Notes under the pieces: model-generated
Told to the model about the DNA's origin: nothing
The model's database searches: none
What the model saw: the letters and a program-made list of their open reading frames with translations, nothing else
Program-made: the position numbers and the translations under genes
Shown here: in pieces, positions 15,711 to 23,953 of the stretch
Numbering within the stretch: the first letter of the stretch is position 1
How the letters are laid out: every line of letters begins with the position of its first letter
Assembly: GCA_963704515.1 (NCBI GenBank)
Contig: OY969913.1
Location: 1,488,001-1,552,000 of the forward strand
DNA: 64,000 bases
Source: VRUE01 sp963704515
Lineage (GTDB): Bacteria > Actinomycetota > Thermoleophilia > Solirubrobacterales > 70-9
Direction of reading: 5' to 3'

Positions 15711-17875
15711 GGACGCTGCTGGTCGACAACCACGACTCCTACACCTACAACGTCTTCCACCTGCTCGCCGGGGCGAGTGGCGAGGAGCCGATCGTGGTCG
15801 ACAACGACGCGGTCTCCTGGCGGGCGCTGGAACGTTGGGACTTCGACGCGATCGTGCTCTCGCCCGGGCCGGGGACGCCGCGCCGCTGGCACGACTTCGG
15901 CGTCTGCGACGACATCCTGCGCTTCAGCGAGATCCCGGTGCTCGGCATCTGCCTCGGCCATCAGGGGCTGGGCAAGATGCTCGACGGCGACGTGCGCAGC
16001 GCCCCGGAGGCGATGCACGGCCGGCTCAGCCACATCTACCACGAAGGCAGCGGCCTCTTCGAGGGGATCCCGCAGGGTTTCCCCGTCGTCCGCTACCACT
16101 CGCTGGCGATCACCGGCATGGGCCCCGACGGCAACGTCTGCGCCTGGGCCGACGACGGCGTAGTGATGGGGATCGAACACCGGCGCCGGCCGCTTTGGGG
16201 CGTGCAGTTCCACCCCGAGTCGGTGGCGACCGCGCACGGGCCGACCCTGGTGCGCAACTTCTACGAGCTGGCCGAGCGCCGCAGGCCGCCGCGCTCGACC
16301 GCGCCCCGCCGCCAGCCGCTGGCGCCGGCCCGTCGCGGTGGCGGGACCCCCCGGCCACGCTCCTCCGACACCGAGCTGCGCACCCGCACGCTGCCCGGCG
16401 AGCCCTCGACCGAGGCGCTCTTCGAACGGCTCTTCGGCGCCGCCGAGCACGCCTTCTGGCTGGACAGCGCCGACGCGCCGACCCGGCTGGCGCGCACCTC
16501 CTACCTCGGCACCAGCGCCGGTCCGGAGCGCTGCGTGCTCAGCTCCGACGTCGATGCCGGCGCGGTGCGAGTGCAGGACGCGGCGGGCGTCGCGGTCGAG
16601 CGCGGCTCGGTCTTCGACCTGCTCGACCGCGAGCTGACCGCGCGGCGGATCGAGCGCCCGGGCGGGCACGCGCCCGACCTGCTGGGCGGCTTCGTCGGTT
16701 ACCTCGGCTACGAGCTGAAGGCCGACTGCGGTTCCTCCAACGCGCACAGCTCCGACGTGCCCGACGCGGTGCTGATGCTCGCCAACCGGCTGGTCGCCGT
16801 CGACCACGTCCACGGCCGCACCCACCTGATGGCGCTCTGCCGGCCCGGCGGCGAGGCCGAGGCGGAGAGCTGGCTGGCCGAGGCCGAGGCCGCGGTGTCC
16901 GACCTGCTCGCCTCGCCGCCGCCGGCGCCCGCGCCCACCGACCCGGCTTTCGGCGAGCCGAGCGCCCCCCACGTGCGCTTCGAGTGCGGCCGCGGCCGCG
17001 AGCAGTACCTGGCCGACATCGGCCGCAGCCAGGCCGAACTGGCGGCCGGCGAGTCCTATGAGGTCTGCCTCACCGACCAGATCTCGACCGACGCCGAGCC
17101 CGCCCCCTTCGACCTCTACCGCAACCTGCGCCGCGCCAACCCGGCGCCCTTCGCCGCCTACCTGAAGCTCGGCGACGTCGCCGTGGTCAGCTCCTCGCCC
17201 GAGCGCTTCCTCTCGGTCGACCGCGAGCGCCGGGTCGAGGCGCGGCCGATCAAGGGCACCACCAAGCGCTCTGCCGACCCGGCCGAGGACGCGGCGCTGA
17301 AGGCCGAGCTGACCGACGACGAAAAGACCTACGCCGAGCACCTGATGATCGTCGACCTGCTGCGCAACGACCTCGGCGTGGTCTGCGAGGTGGGCAGCGT
17401 CGCCGTGCCCGAGCTGATGATCGTCGAGGACTACGCGACCGTCCACCAGCTGATCTCGACCGTCGAGGGCAGGCTGCCGGTGGAGCGCAGCGCGGTCGAG
17501 CTGACCCGCGCCTGCTTCCCCGGCGGCTCGATGACCGGCGCCCCGAAGCTGCGCACGATGGAGATCATCGACGACCTCGAGGCCGAGGCGCGCGGCGTCT
17601 ACTCCGGCGCGATCGGCTACTTCGGCCTCGACGGGACGATCGACCTCAGCATCGTGATCCGCACCGTCGTCCTGCGCCCGGGGCGGACGACGATCGGCGC
17701 CGGCGGCGCGATCGTCATGCAGTCCGACCCCGAGGACGAGTTCGACGAGATCCTGCTCAAGGCGCGGGCGCCGATGGCGGCGATCGCTCGCACGGTGACG
17801 GGCAGCGACTCGCCCGAGACCTGGAGCGTCGAGCTGGAGCCGGCCAAGGCGGCGCGCGAGGGGGCGGCGGCGTGA
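15707..17875 (+). CDS. pabAB: Bifunctional 4-amino-4-deoxychorismate synthase (PabA-PabB fusion)
   Basis: A 722-residue fusion. Residues 1-190 are a class I glutamine amidotransferase (NHDSYTYNVFHLL, catalytic Cys in GICLGHQ near residue 82, His/Glu in HPES near residue 169). After a Pro/Arg-rich linker, the rest is a chorismate-binding domain with PIKGT near residue 515. That lysine marks aminodeoxychorismate synthase, where anthranilate synthases have PIAGT. It makes 4-amino-4-deoxychorismate from chorismate and glutamine. GTG 15707 overlaps the ArgRS-like stop. Such fusions occur in antibiotic clusters (PapA of chloramphenicol and pristinamycin). A mutase domain two genes downstream supports that use over folate, and no PabC lyase is present. 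Confidence 0.9.
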   Translation: MRTLLVDNHDSYTYNVFHLLAGASGEEPIVVDNDAVSWRALERWDFDAIVLSPGPGTPRRWHDFGVCDDILRFSEIPVLGICLGHQGLGKMLDGDVRSAPEAMHGRLSHIYHEGSGLFEGIPQGFPVVRYHSLAITGMGPDGNVCAWADDGVVMGIEHRRRPLWGVQFHPESVATAHGPTLVRNFYELAERRRPPRSTAPRRQPLAPARRGGGTPRPRSSDTELRTRTLPGEPSTEALFERLFGAAEHAFWLDSADAPTRLARTSYLGTSAGPERCVLSSDVDAGAVRVQDAAGVAVERGSVFDLLDRELTARRIERPGGHAPDLLGGFVGYLGYELKADCGSSNAHSSDVPDAVLMLANRLVAVDHVHGRTHLMALCRPGGEAEAESWLAEAEAAVSDLLASPPPAPAPTDPAFGEPSAPHVRFECGRGREQYLADIGRSQAELAAGESYEVCLTDQISTDAEPAPFDLYRNLRRANPAPFAAYLKLGDVAVVSSSPERFLSVDRERRVEARPIKGTTKRSADPAEDAALKAELTDDEKTYAEHLMIVDLLRNDLGVVCEVGSVAVPELMIVEDYATVHQLISTVEGRLPVERSAVELTRACFPGGSMTGAPKLRTMEIIDDLEAEARGVYSGAIGYFGLDGTIDLSIVIRTVVLRPGRTTIGAGGAIVMQSDPEDEFDEILLKARAPMAAIARTVTGSDSPETWSVELEPAKAAREGAAA

Positions 17876-18387
17876 CCGGGGAGGGCGCCCCGGCCGAGCC
17901 CGACGCGGCGAGCGTCGCCACGCCCGGCGCTTGCGTGCGCCGGGCGACTCCGGAGGACGTCGCCGCCGTCGCCGCCGGGGTCGGCGAACTGCTGGTCGAG
18001 CTCGGCGGCGAGGGGCCCTCGCCGGTCGAGCTGGCGGCCGCGATCGAGGAGCTGGTCAGGGACGGGGAGAAGGGGGCCCTGCTGGTGGCGGAGGCGGGGG
18101 ACGAGGGCGCCGTGGTCGGCGTCCTCGCCGCCAGCTGGCAGCACGCCGTACACGTGCCCGGCCGCTACGGCACGATCCAGGACCTCTGGGTCCACCCCGA
18201 GTGGCGCAGCCGGGCGATCGGCCGCGACCTGCTCGCCGCCTTCTTCGAGCTGGCTCGCGCCGAGGGCGCGCGCCGGGTCGAGGTCGGGCTGCCGCGCGAG
18301 GACTTCGCCGGCCTCGCCCAGACCGAGGCCTTCTACGCCGCCAACGGCTTCGTCCACCTCGGGCCGCGGATGCGGAGGGTGCTGTGA
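17872..18387 (+). CDS. GNAT-family N-acetyltransferase
   Basis: A 171-residue GNAT acyltransferase. Visible parts are VRRATPEDVAAVAAGVGELL at the start of the fold, the acetyl-CoA-binding segment WVHPEWRSRAIGRDLLAAFFELA near residues 105-125, and the late AFYAANGFVHLG segment. It would move an acetyl or other acyl group from CoA to an amine. GTG 17872 overlaps the synthase stop and its own stop overlaps the deacetylase start. An acetyltransferase next to a deacetylase suggests either a protecting-group step or self-resistance during biosynthesis. Substrate unknown. Confidence 0.85.
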   Translation: MTGEGAPAEPDAASVATPGACVRRATPEDVAAVAAGVGELLVELGGEGPSPVELAAAIEELVRDGEKGALLVAEAGDEGAVVGVLAASWQHAVHVPGRYGTIQDLWVHPEWRSRAIGRDLLAAFFELARAEGARRVEVGLPREDFAGLAQTEAFYAANGFVHLGPRMRRVL

Positions 18388-19409
18388 GCGCCGAGCGCGA
18401 GCTGCTGCTGGTCGAGCAGCGCGCCGGCAACGGCGCCGACGCCGCCCACTGGATCCTCGAAGGCGGCGAGATCCGGCCCGGCGCCGACGACGGCCGGCGC
18501 ATGGAGGAGCTGCGCCGCGGCCTGCTGCGTCACGCCGGCGTACGCTCGGCCACCGCCGACGCCGACGGCGAAGAGGTCGAGCAGACGCTCAGCGTCCTGC
18601 ACGAGCCCGGTTACCTGGAAGCGCTGGGCGGGGCGACGGCCGAGCCGGAGGTGATGCCGGAGCTGACCCCGCCGGGCCTGCCGCCCGACATCCCGGTCAG
18701 CGCCGGTCTGGTCGAGGCCGCCTGGGAGGGGGTGCGGACGGCGATCACCGCCGCCGAGCGGCTTGCCGGCGGCGCCCGCTTCACCTACGCGCTCTGCCGC
18801 CCCCCCGGCCATCACGCCGGCCCGACCTGGTTCGCGGGCTACTGCTACCTGAACACCGCGGCCGCCGCGGTCCAGACCCTGCGCCAGGCCGGGGTCGGCC
18901 CGGTCGGCGTCCTCGACGTCGACCTGCACTACCCGAACGGCACCGCGGCGATCGTCGCGGCGATGGGCGACGCCAGCCTGCACTCGCTGCACGCCTCGCC
19001 GGTCACCAACGTCGCCGAGGGCACCGTCTCGCCCGGCAGCGAGCGCGAAGTCGTGGTCGAGTTCGCCGGCAGCCCCAGCGCCGAGGTCTACCTCGAGGCG
19101 CTCGCCGACTCGCTCGAGGCGCTGGCCGAGACCTCGCGCGCCCTGGTCGTCTCGCTTGGCTACGACATCGTCGCCGGCGACCCCCACGGCTCCTGGGCCT
19201 TCGGCCCGGAGATCTTCGCCGAGATCGGCGCCCAGCTCGCCGCGACGGGTCTCCCCGTCTGCGTAGTGCAGGAGGGCGGCTACGCCCTCGACTCCCTGGC
19301 CGCCTGCAGCGAGGCCTTCGCCCGGGGTCTCCTGGGCGCCCCGGCCGCTTCCGGTGCGCCTTTGCCGGCGTATACGGGGATAAGGCGCACCGGAACGGAG
19401 GCGGTGTGA
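18384..19409 (+). CDS. HDAC/acetylpolyamine-amidohydrolase-fold deacetylase
   Basis: A 341-residue zinc amidohydrolase of the histone deacetylase superfamily. Active-site motifs are intact: CRPPGHHAGP with the two His near residue 143, the zinc-binding DVDLHYPNGT near residue 178, SLGYDIVAGDP with the second zinc Asp, and the catalytic EGGYAL. It would remove an acetyl (or acyl) group from an amine, perhaps undoing the work of the preceding GNAT protein. The C-terminal residues after LLGAPA are encoded by a 47-bp palindromic repeat (19349-19395), so the tail is newly acquired. Coupled to its neighbours by GTGA overlaps. Confidence 0.88.
   Translation: MSAERELLLVEQRAGNGADAAHWILEGGEIRPGADDGRRMEELRRGLLRHAGVRSATADADGEEVEQTLSVLHEPGYLEALGGATAEPEVMPELTPPGLPPDIPVSAGLVEAAWEGVRTAITAAERLAGGARFTYALCRPPGHHAGPTWFAGYCYLNTAAAAVQTLRQAGVGPVGVLDVDLHYPNGTAAIVAAMGDASLHSLHASPVTNVAEGTVSPGSEREVVVEFAGSPSAEVYLEALADSLEALAETSRALVVSLGYDIVAGDPHGSWAFGPEIFAEIGAQLAATGLPVCVVQEGGYALDSLAACSEAFARGLLGAPAASGAPLPAYTGIRRTGTEAV
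19349..19395. repeat. 47-bp palindromic repeat, family A, copy 2 (coding)
   Basis: Perfect 14-base arms TTCCGGTGCGCCTT (19349-19362) and AAGGCGCACCGGAA (19382-19395). It lies inside the 3' end of the deacetylase gene and is translated as SGAPLPAYTGIRRTG, in the same frame as the copies in the PKS genes. The next gene begins 11 bases later. Confidence 0.9.
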
Positions 19410-21022
19410 GCGATTCCGGCCTCACGGGGTTTCGGGAGCGGTTGGATCCGATCGATGAGCAGATCGCGGGGCTGCTTGGCGAGCGCTTCCAGATCTGCCG
19501 CGAAGTCGCCGAGTACAAGGGCGAGCACGGGCTGCCGATGATGCAGCCCGAGCGGGTTGCCCAGGTCTGCGCCCGCTACCTCGCCCGCGGCGCCGACGCG
19601 GGCCTGCCCGAGGACTTCACCGCCGAGCTCTTCGAGCTGCTGATCGGCGCCACCTGCAAGCTCGAGGATGAGCTGATGGCGGGGCCGGACGCGTCGGACG
19701 CGGACGCGGCCGATCCAGGCGCCGGCCTGCCGCCGGGCCCCGAGGAGCCCGAGATGGTCCAGTCGATGCGCTGGGCGTATGAGCCGCTGCCGATGCTCGA
19801 GCGCTGCCGCGAGCGCTTCGGCGACACCTTCACCCTGCGCCTGCGCCACCTCGGTGCCTGGGTGGTGCTCGCCGACCCCGAGGACGTCAAACGGGTCTTC
19901 TCCACCGACACCGACGAGCTCGGCGTCGGCATGCCGAACCTGGCGCTGCGCCCGGTGCTCGGCGCCCACTCGGTGATGCTCAGCGAGGAGCCCGAGCACA
20001 TGGCTCGCCGCAAGATGATGCTGCCCCGCTTCCACGGCGAGCGGATGCGCGAGGACGCCGAGACGATGACCGAGCTGACCCGGCGCGCGGTGCGCTCCTG
20101 GCCGGTCGGCGAGCCGTTCGCGCTCTGGCCGCGGATGCAGGAGCTCACCCAGGAGGTGGTGATGCGCGCGGTCTTCGGCGATGACGGTGGGCGGCTCGAC
20201 GAGCTGCGCGGCCTGCTCACCAATCTGACCGCGGCGATCAACGACGACGACCGGCTGCTGAAGCTCGCCCTCTTCGGCCCCGAGTGGCTCGAAGAGAGCC
20301 CGGAGTGGCGGGCGGCGATGGGGCCGGTCGAGGAGGCGGTGCTGGCCGAGGCGCGGCGGCGCCGGGACGAAGGCGAGGATGGCCGCCGCGACGCGGTCTC
20401 GATCCTGGTCGACGCCCGCGACGCGGACGGCTCGTCGCTGAGCGAGAAAGAGCTGCGCGACGAACTGCTCACCCTGCTCACCGACGGCCCGACCTCGAGC
20501 TCGCTCGCCTGGGTCTTCGAGCGCCTCCTGCGCCATCCCGAGAAGCTGGAGCGGCTGCAGCGCGAAGTGCGCGAGGGGGAAGGGGACGAGTACCTCGACG
20601 CGGTGGTCAAGGAGACGCTGCGCCTGCGCCCGCCGGTCTCGGTCGTCGTCCGCCGCCTGCTGAAGCCGGCGACGCTGGGCGGCTACGACCTGCCGGCCGG
20701 CACCCTGATCGCGCCCTGCGTCTACCTCGTCCACCACCGTCCCGACGTCTACGAGAACCCGGGCGAGTTCGTCCCCGAGCGCTTCCTCACGCAGCGCGCC
20801 GCGGTGCCGACCTGGATCCCGTTCGGCGGCGGCGCCCGCCGCTGCCTCGCCGCCAGCTACGCCGAACAGGAGATGAAGCGGGTGCTGCGCACCGTGCTCG
20901 AGGAAGTCGACCTGGAGCCGGTCGAGGCCGGCGGCGAGCGGATCGCCCGCGCCGCGATCTCCTTCAGCCCCGCCCAGCACGGCCTGGTCGTCGCCAAACC
21001 CCGGACCCCGGCCGTGGTGTAA
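19406..21022 (+). CDS. Chorismate mutase (AroQ)-cytochrome P450 fusion
   Basis: A 538-residue two-domain protein. Residues 1-90 are an AroQ-type mutase (FRERLDPIDEQIAGLLGERF, then KGEHGLPMMQPERV). Beside an aminodeoxychorismate synthase it is probably an aminodeoxychorismate mutase like PapB, giving 4-amino-4-deoxyprephenate. Residues about 115-538 are a P450, with the C-helix EPEHMARRKMMLPRFHGERM, ExxR (KETLRLRPP, near 402) and heme loop FGGGARRCLA (Cys near 479). The I-helix reads TDGPTSSSLAW where most P450s have AGxET/DTT: the acid is replaced by Pro, so oxygen activation may differ. No PapC dehydrogenase is present. GTG 19406 overlaps the deacetylase stop. I know of no characterised enzyme with this fusion. 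Confidence 0.85.
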   Translation: MSDSGLTGFRERLDPIDEQIAGLLGERFQICREVAEYKGEHGLPMMQPERVAQVCARYLARGADAGLPEDFTAELFELLIGATCKLEDELMAGPDASDADAADPGAGLPPGPEEPEMVQSMRWAYEPLPMLERCRERFGDTFTLRLRHLGAWVVLADPEDVKRVFSTDTDELGVGMPNLALRPVLGAHSVMLSEEPEHMARRKMMLPRFHGERMREDAETMTELTRRAVRSWPVGEPFALWPRMQELTQEVVMRAVFGDDGGRLDELRGLLTNLTAAINDDDRLLKLALFGPEWLEESPEWRAAMGPVEEAVLAEARRRRDEGEDGRRDAVSILVDARDADGSSLSEKELRDELLTLLTDGPTSSSLAWVFERLLRHPEKLERLQREVREGEGDEYLDAVVKETLRLRPPVSVVVRRLLKPATLGGYDLPAGTLIAPCVYLVHHRPDVYENPGEFVPERFLTQRAAVPTWIPFGGGARRCLAASYAEQEMKRVLRTVLEEVDLEPVEAGGERIARAAISFSPAQHGLVVAKPRTPAVV

Positions 21023-21062
21023 CGCGCTGTGGACGATATGCATCCGAAAGACGTTGCGCCGG
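21016..21062. repeat. About 47-bp palindromic repeat, family B, copy 1
   Basis: Begins GGTGTAACGCGCTGTGGACG and ends CCGAAAGACGTTGCGCCGG, matching the copies at 32529 and 32601. The left arm supplies the stop codon TAA of the P450 gene (21020-21022). The middle and right arm supply the start and first codons of the next gene. Confidence 0.75.
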
Positions 21063-22396
21063 GGGGTGGCGGGGAGATTTACGACCTGATAGTCGTCGGC
21101 GCCGGCGCCAAGGCGGCCGGGATCGCGGCCAAGGTCCACATCGTCAACGCGCTCGGCCTCGCCGGGGTCTCGGCGCTGACGATCGAGGGGACCGAGGTCG
21201 CCGCCTCCTGGAAGGGGCGCAACGGGATGACCTCGGGCGAGGAGCCGCTCGCGGTGACGCCGATCAAGGACGTCGGCTTCCCCTACCAGAGCCACATCGA
21301 GTTCGGCGAGCCCGGCGAGGCGATCGACGCGGCCCTGGCCCAGTTCACCTGGCAGCAGTTCATGATCGCCACGCGCCGCTACGCGCGCTGGGTCGACGCC
21401 GGCTCGCCGCAGGTCCGCCACCGCGACTACGGCGAGTATCTGACCTGGGTGCTGGGCCGGGCTACCGAGGGCGTCGAGCACCTGCGCGCCCGGGTCACCC
21501 AGGTGCGGCTCGACGAGGAGGGGGAGGGGTGGCTGGTCGAAGCGGAGGGGCCCGAAGGCGCCTCGCGCCACCGCGGCCGGGCGCTGGTCCTCACCGGGCC
21601 CGGCATCCACCGTGCCTTCCCGCACGAGCCGGCGGTCGAGGGACGCGTCTTTCACTGCGACAGCCGCCGCGAGGAGTTCGCTCGCATCCCGGCCGACAGC
21701 GAGCAGGACGTGGCGATCGTCGGCGGCGGCGAGAGCGCCCTCAGCGCGACCATGTTCCTGCGCGAGATGCGGCCGCGCTGCCGCTTCACGATCTACACGC
21801 CGATGCTGCCGATGAGCCGCGGCGAGAGCTTCCTCGAGAACCGCGTCTTCTCCAACCCCGACGCGGTCGAATGGGAGTCGCTCGACCAGCGGACCCGGCG
21901 CGACTTCGTCAAGCACTCCGACCGCGGCGTCTTCGACCCGCCGAGCCTCGGCAGGATCGCCTACGACGAGCGCTGCCGATTCGTCACCGGCCGGGTCACG
22001 GACGTCGGCGCGACGCGCGACGGGGCGGGGGTGCGGCTCGAGTACGACTCGCCCGAGGGGCCGGCCGGGCGCGAGCACGACTTCGTCGCCAACTGCACCG
22101 GGTTCGACCTGCTCGCCCAGCTGCGCACCCTCTTCCCGGCCGACGTGCGCGAGGAGATCGAGCGCCAGGCGGGGCCGGTCTGGGACCAGCCGGCGGGGAC
22201 CGAGGTGCCGATCGGCCGCCACCTGGAGCTGCGCGGCGTCAGCCCGCGGCTGCACATCCCCGGCCTCGCCGGCCTCAGCCAGGGGCCCGGCTTCGCCAAC
22301 CTCGGGGCGCTCGGGCTGCTCTCCAACCGGGTCCTTCAACCAGTGGTTCTCGATTACTTGACAGACGTAAATCAGTCGCATAGGGTCGCGCAATGA
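21029..22396 (+). CDS. MbtG-like flavin-dependent N-monooxygenase
   Basis: A 455-residue flavoprotein of the lysine/ornithine N-hydroxylase group, closest in pattern to MbtG of mycobactin. Visible are the FAD site (VVGAGAKAAG near residue 23), an EPLAVTPIKDVGFPY substrate-side segment, the NADPH site (AIVGGGESA near residue 235), ENRVFSNPDAVEWESLD, and the late NCTGFD motif. It would hydroxylate an amine with NADPH and oxygen. GTG 21029 lies in a family B repeat, so MDDMHPKDVAPGGGG is repeat-derived; ATG 21038 is an alternative start. There is no good ribosome site, and translation may depend on coupling to the P450 gene. The 3' end holds the next gene's promoter. Confidence 0.82.
   Translation: MDDMHPKDVAPGGGGEIYDLIVVGAGAKAAGIAAKVHIVNALGLAGVSALTIEGTEVAASWKGRNGMTSGEEPLAVTPIKDVGFPYQSHIEFGEPGEAIDAALAQFTWQQFMIATRRYARWVDAGSPQVRHRDYGEYLTWVLGRATEGVEHLRARVTQVRLDEEGEGWLVEAEGPEGASRHRGRALVLTGPGIHRAFPHEPAVEGRVFHCDSRREEFARIPADSEQDVAIVGGGESALSATMFLREMRPRCRFTIYTPMLPMSRGESFLENRVFSNPDAVEWESLDQRTRRDFVKHSDRGVFDPPSLGRIAYDERCRFVTGRVTDVGATRDGAGVRLEYDSPEGPAGREHDFVANCTGFDLLAQLRTLFPADVREEIERQAGPVWDQPAGTEVPIGRHLELRGVSPRLHIPGLAGLSQGPGFANLGALGLLSNRVLQPVVLDYLTDVNQSHRVAQ
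22358..22386 (+). promoter_or_regulatory. Strong sigma-A type promoter, leaderless for the PQQ-fold gene
   Basis: TTGACA (22358-22363), a 17-base spacer and TAGGGT (22381-22386). Transcription would begin at about 22392-22394, which is the ATG at 22393, giving a leaderless mRNA. The element lies within the last codons of the N-oxygenase gene. Confidence 0.65.
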
Positions 22397-23928
22397 CCAG
22401 TCTGAGCAGGGGGAGCTGGCCCGTGCGCGTCGGCGGGGCCGTCGCGGCGCTGGTGGCGGCGCTCGCCATCGCCGGCTGCGGCGGATCTTCATCGGGTGGC
22501 AGCTCGCAATTCAGCGGCAGCGGCTACCCGAACGTCGACCCGGCCAACGCCCGCAGCCCACAGAGCACGATCGACAGCGCCAACGTCACCAGCCTCTCGG
22601 AAGCCTGGAAGTCGCCGATCCCCGGCAAAAGCAACTTCGGCAGCTACGCCGCGACGCCGGTGATCGCCAAGGGCGTCGTCTACTCGCAGGACCTCGCCTC
22701 GAACGTGCAGGCGCTCGACCTGGAAACCGGCGAAGTGCTCTGGAACGCGAGCTTCGAAGACCCCAGCTACGGGCCCAATGGCGTCACCGTCGCCGACGGC
22801 ATGGTCTTCGGCGGCACCTCGACCGAAGCCTTCGCGCTCGACGAGGAAAGCGGCAACGAGGTCTGGTCGGTGAAACTGGCCCGCAACGAACACGAGGGCG
22901 TCAACATGGCCCCCGGCTACAGCGAAGGCAAGGTCTTCATCTCGACCGTGCCGGTCAACGCCGAAGAGTCATACGAAGGCGGCGGGGTCGGCATCGTCTG
23001 GGCGCTCGACGCCAAGACCGGCAAGAAACTGTGGCATTTCGACACGGTGCCGGAAAGCCTCTGGGGCAAGCCGACGGTCAACTCCGGCGGCGGCGCCTGG
23101 TATCCGCCGGCCTTCGACGGCAAGGGCTCGCTGTACATCGGGATCGGCAACCCGGCGCCCTTCCCCGGCACGGCGAAATATCCCTGGGGCTCGAGCCGCC
23201 CCGGCCCCAACCTCTACACCGACTCGCTGGTCAAGCTCAACGCCAAGACCGGCAAGCTCGAGTGGTACCACCAGGTGACGCCGCACGACCTCTACGACTG
23301 GGACTTCCAGGGGCCGCCGATCTTCATGAAATCCGGCGGCCGGGAAATCGTCGTCGCCGCCGGCAAGTCGGGGATCGTCCTCGCCGCCGACGCGAAGACC
23401 GGCAAGCTGCTCTGGCAGCGCGCCGTCGGCGAACACAACGGCCACGACGAAGACGGCCTGCTGGCGATGCGCGGCGAAGGCTCGAAGATCAAGACCGGGA
23501 CCGTCCTGCCGGGCGACCTCGGCGGCGTGATCGCGCCGATGTCGACCAACGGCTCGACCGTCTTCGTCCCGGTCGTCAACCTGGCGATCGAAGTCGTCTC
23601 AGGCGGCGAAATAGTCGAAAACGGCACCCCGAGCGGCGAAATCGTCGCCCTCGACGCGGCCACCGGCAAGGTCGAGTGGAAGCAGACGCTGGCCGGGCCG
23701 GCCTTCGGCGCGACCACGGCGGTCAACGACGTCGTCTTCGTCACCACCTACGAAGGCACGATCAGCGCCTTCGACGCCAAATCGGGCAAGGCGCTCTGGA
23801 AACAGGAACTTCCGGCGGGCACCAACTCCGGGGTGATGGCCAACGGCCAGACGCTGATCGCCCCGGCGGGCCTCGCCTCGGCCGAAGGCCAGACCCCGCA
23901 GATCGTCGCCTACAAGCTCGGCGGCTAG
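22393..23928 (+). CDS. PQQ-type beta-propeller lipoprotein (quinoprotein dehydrogenase-like)
   Basis: A 511-residue secreted lipoprotein: signal helix (GGAVAALVAALAIAG) with lipobox Cys near residue 29, followed by an eight-bladed PQQ-type propeller. Blade motifs repeat as ALDLETGEVLW, ALDAKTGKKLWHF, AADAKTGKLLWQR, ALDAATGKVEW and AFDAKSGKALW. The segment TPHDLYDWDFQGPP recalls PQQ-dependent alcohol dehydrogenases. Whether PQQ is bound or the fold is only structural (as in BamB) cannot be told by eye. It overlaps the operon before it (ATGA) but has its own leaderless promoter (22358). Probably an outer-face dehydrogenase or scaffold. Confidence 0.82.
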   Translation: MTSLSRGSWPVRVGGAVAALVAALAIAGCGGSSSGGSSQFSGSGYPNVDPANARSPQSTIDSANVTSLSEAWKSPIPGKSNFGSYAATPVIAKGVVYSQDLASNVQALDLETGEVLWNASFEDPSYGPNGVTVADGMVFGGTSTEAFALDEESGNEVWSVKLARNEHEGVNMAPGYSEGKVFISTVPVNAEESYEGGGVGIVWALDAKTGKKLWHFDTVPESLWGKPTVNSGGGAWYPPAFDGKGSLYIGIGNPAPFPGTAKYPWGSSRPGPNLYTDSLVKLNAKTGKLEWYHQVTPHDLYDWDFQGPPIFMKSGGREIVVAAGKSGIVLAADAKTGKLLWQRAVGEHNGHDEDGLLAMRGEGSKIKTGTVLPGDLGGVIAPMSTNGSTVFVPVVNLAIEVVSGGEIVENGTPSGEIVALDAATGKVEWKQTLAGPAFGATTAVNDVVFVTTYEGTISAFDAKSGKALWKQELPAGTNSGVMANGQTLIAPAGLASAEGQTPQIVAYKLGG

Positions 23929-23948
23929 GCACCCCGGCGCCGGGGTGC
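23929..23948. terminator. GC-rich palindrome between convergent genes
   Basis: A perfect 20-base palindrome (GCACCCCGGC and its complement) begins right after the TAG stop of the PQQ-fold gene and lies 6 bases before the 3' end of the carbonic anhydrase gene. A bidirectional terminator without a T-tract is likely. Confidence 0.55.
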
Positions 23949-23953
23949 GCCGC

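Noticed and set aside
15707..17875. Anthranilate synthase (TrpE/TrpG) as the identity of the fused synthase.
   Set aside because: The motif is PIKGT, the aminodeoxychorismate synthase lysine, rather than PIAGT, and an AroQ domain follows in the operon instead of tryptophan genes.
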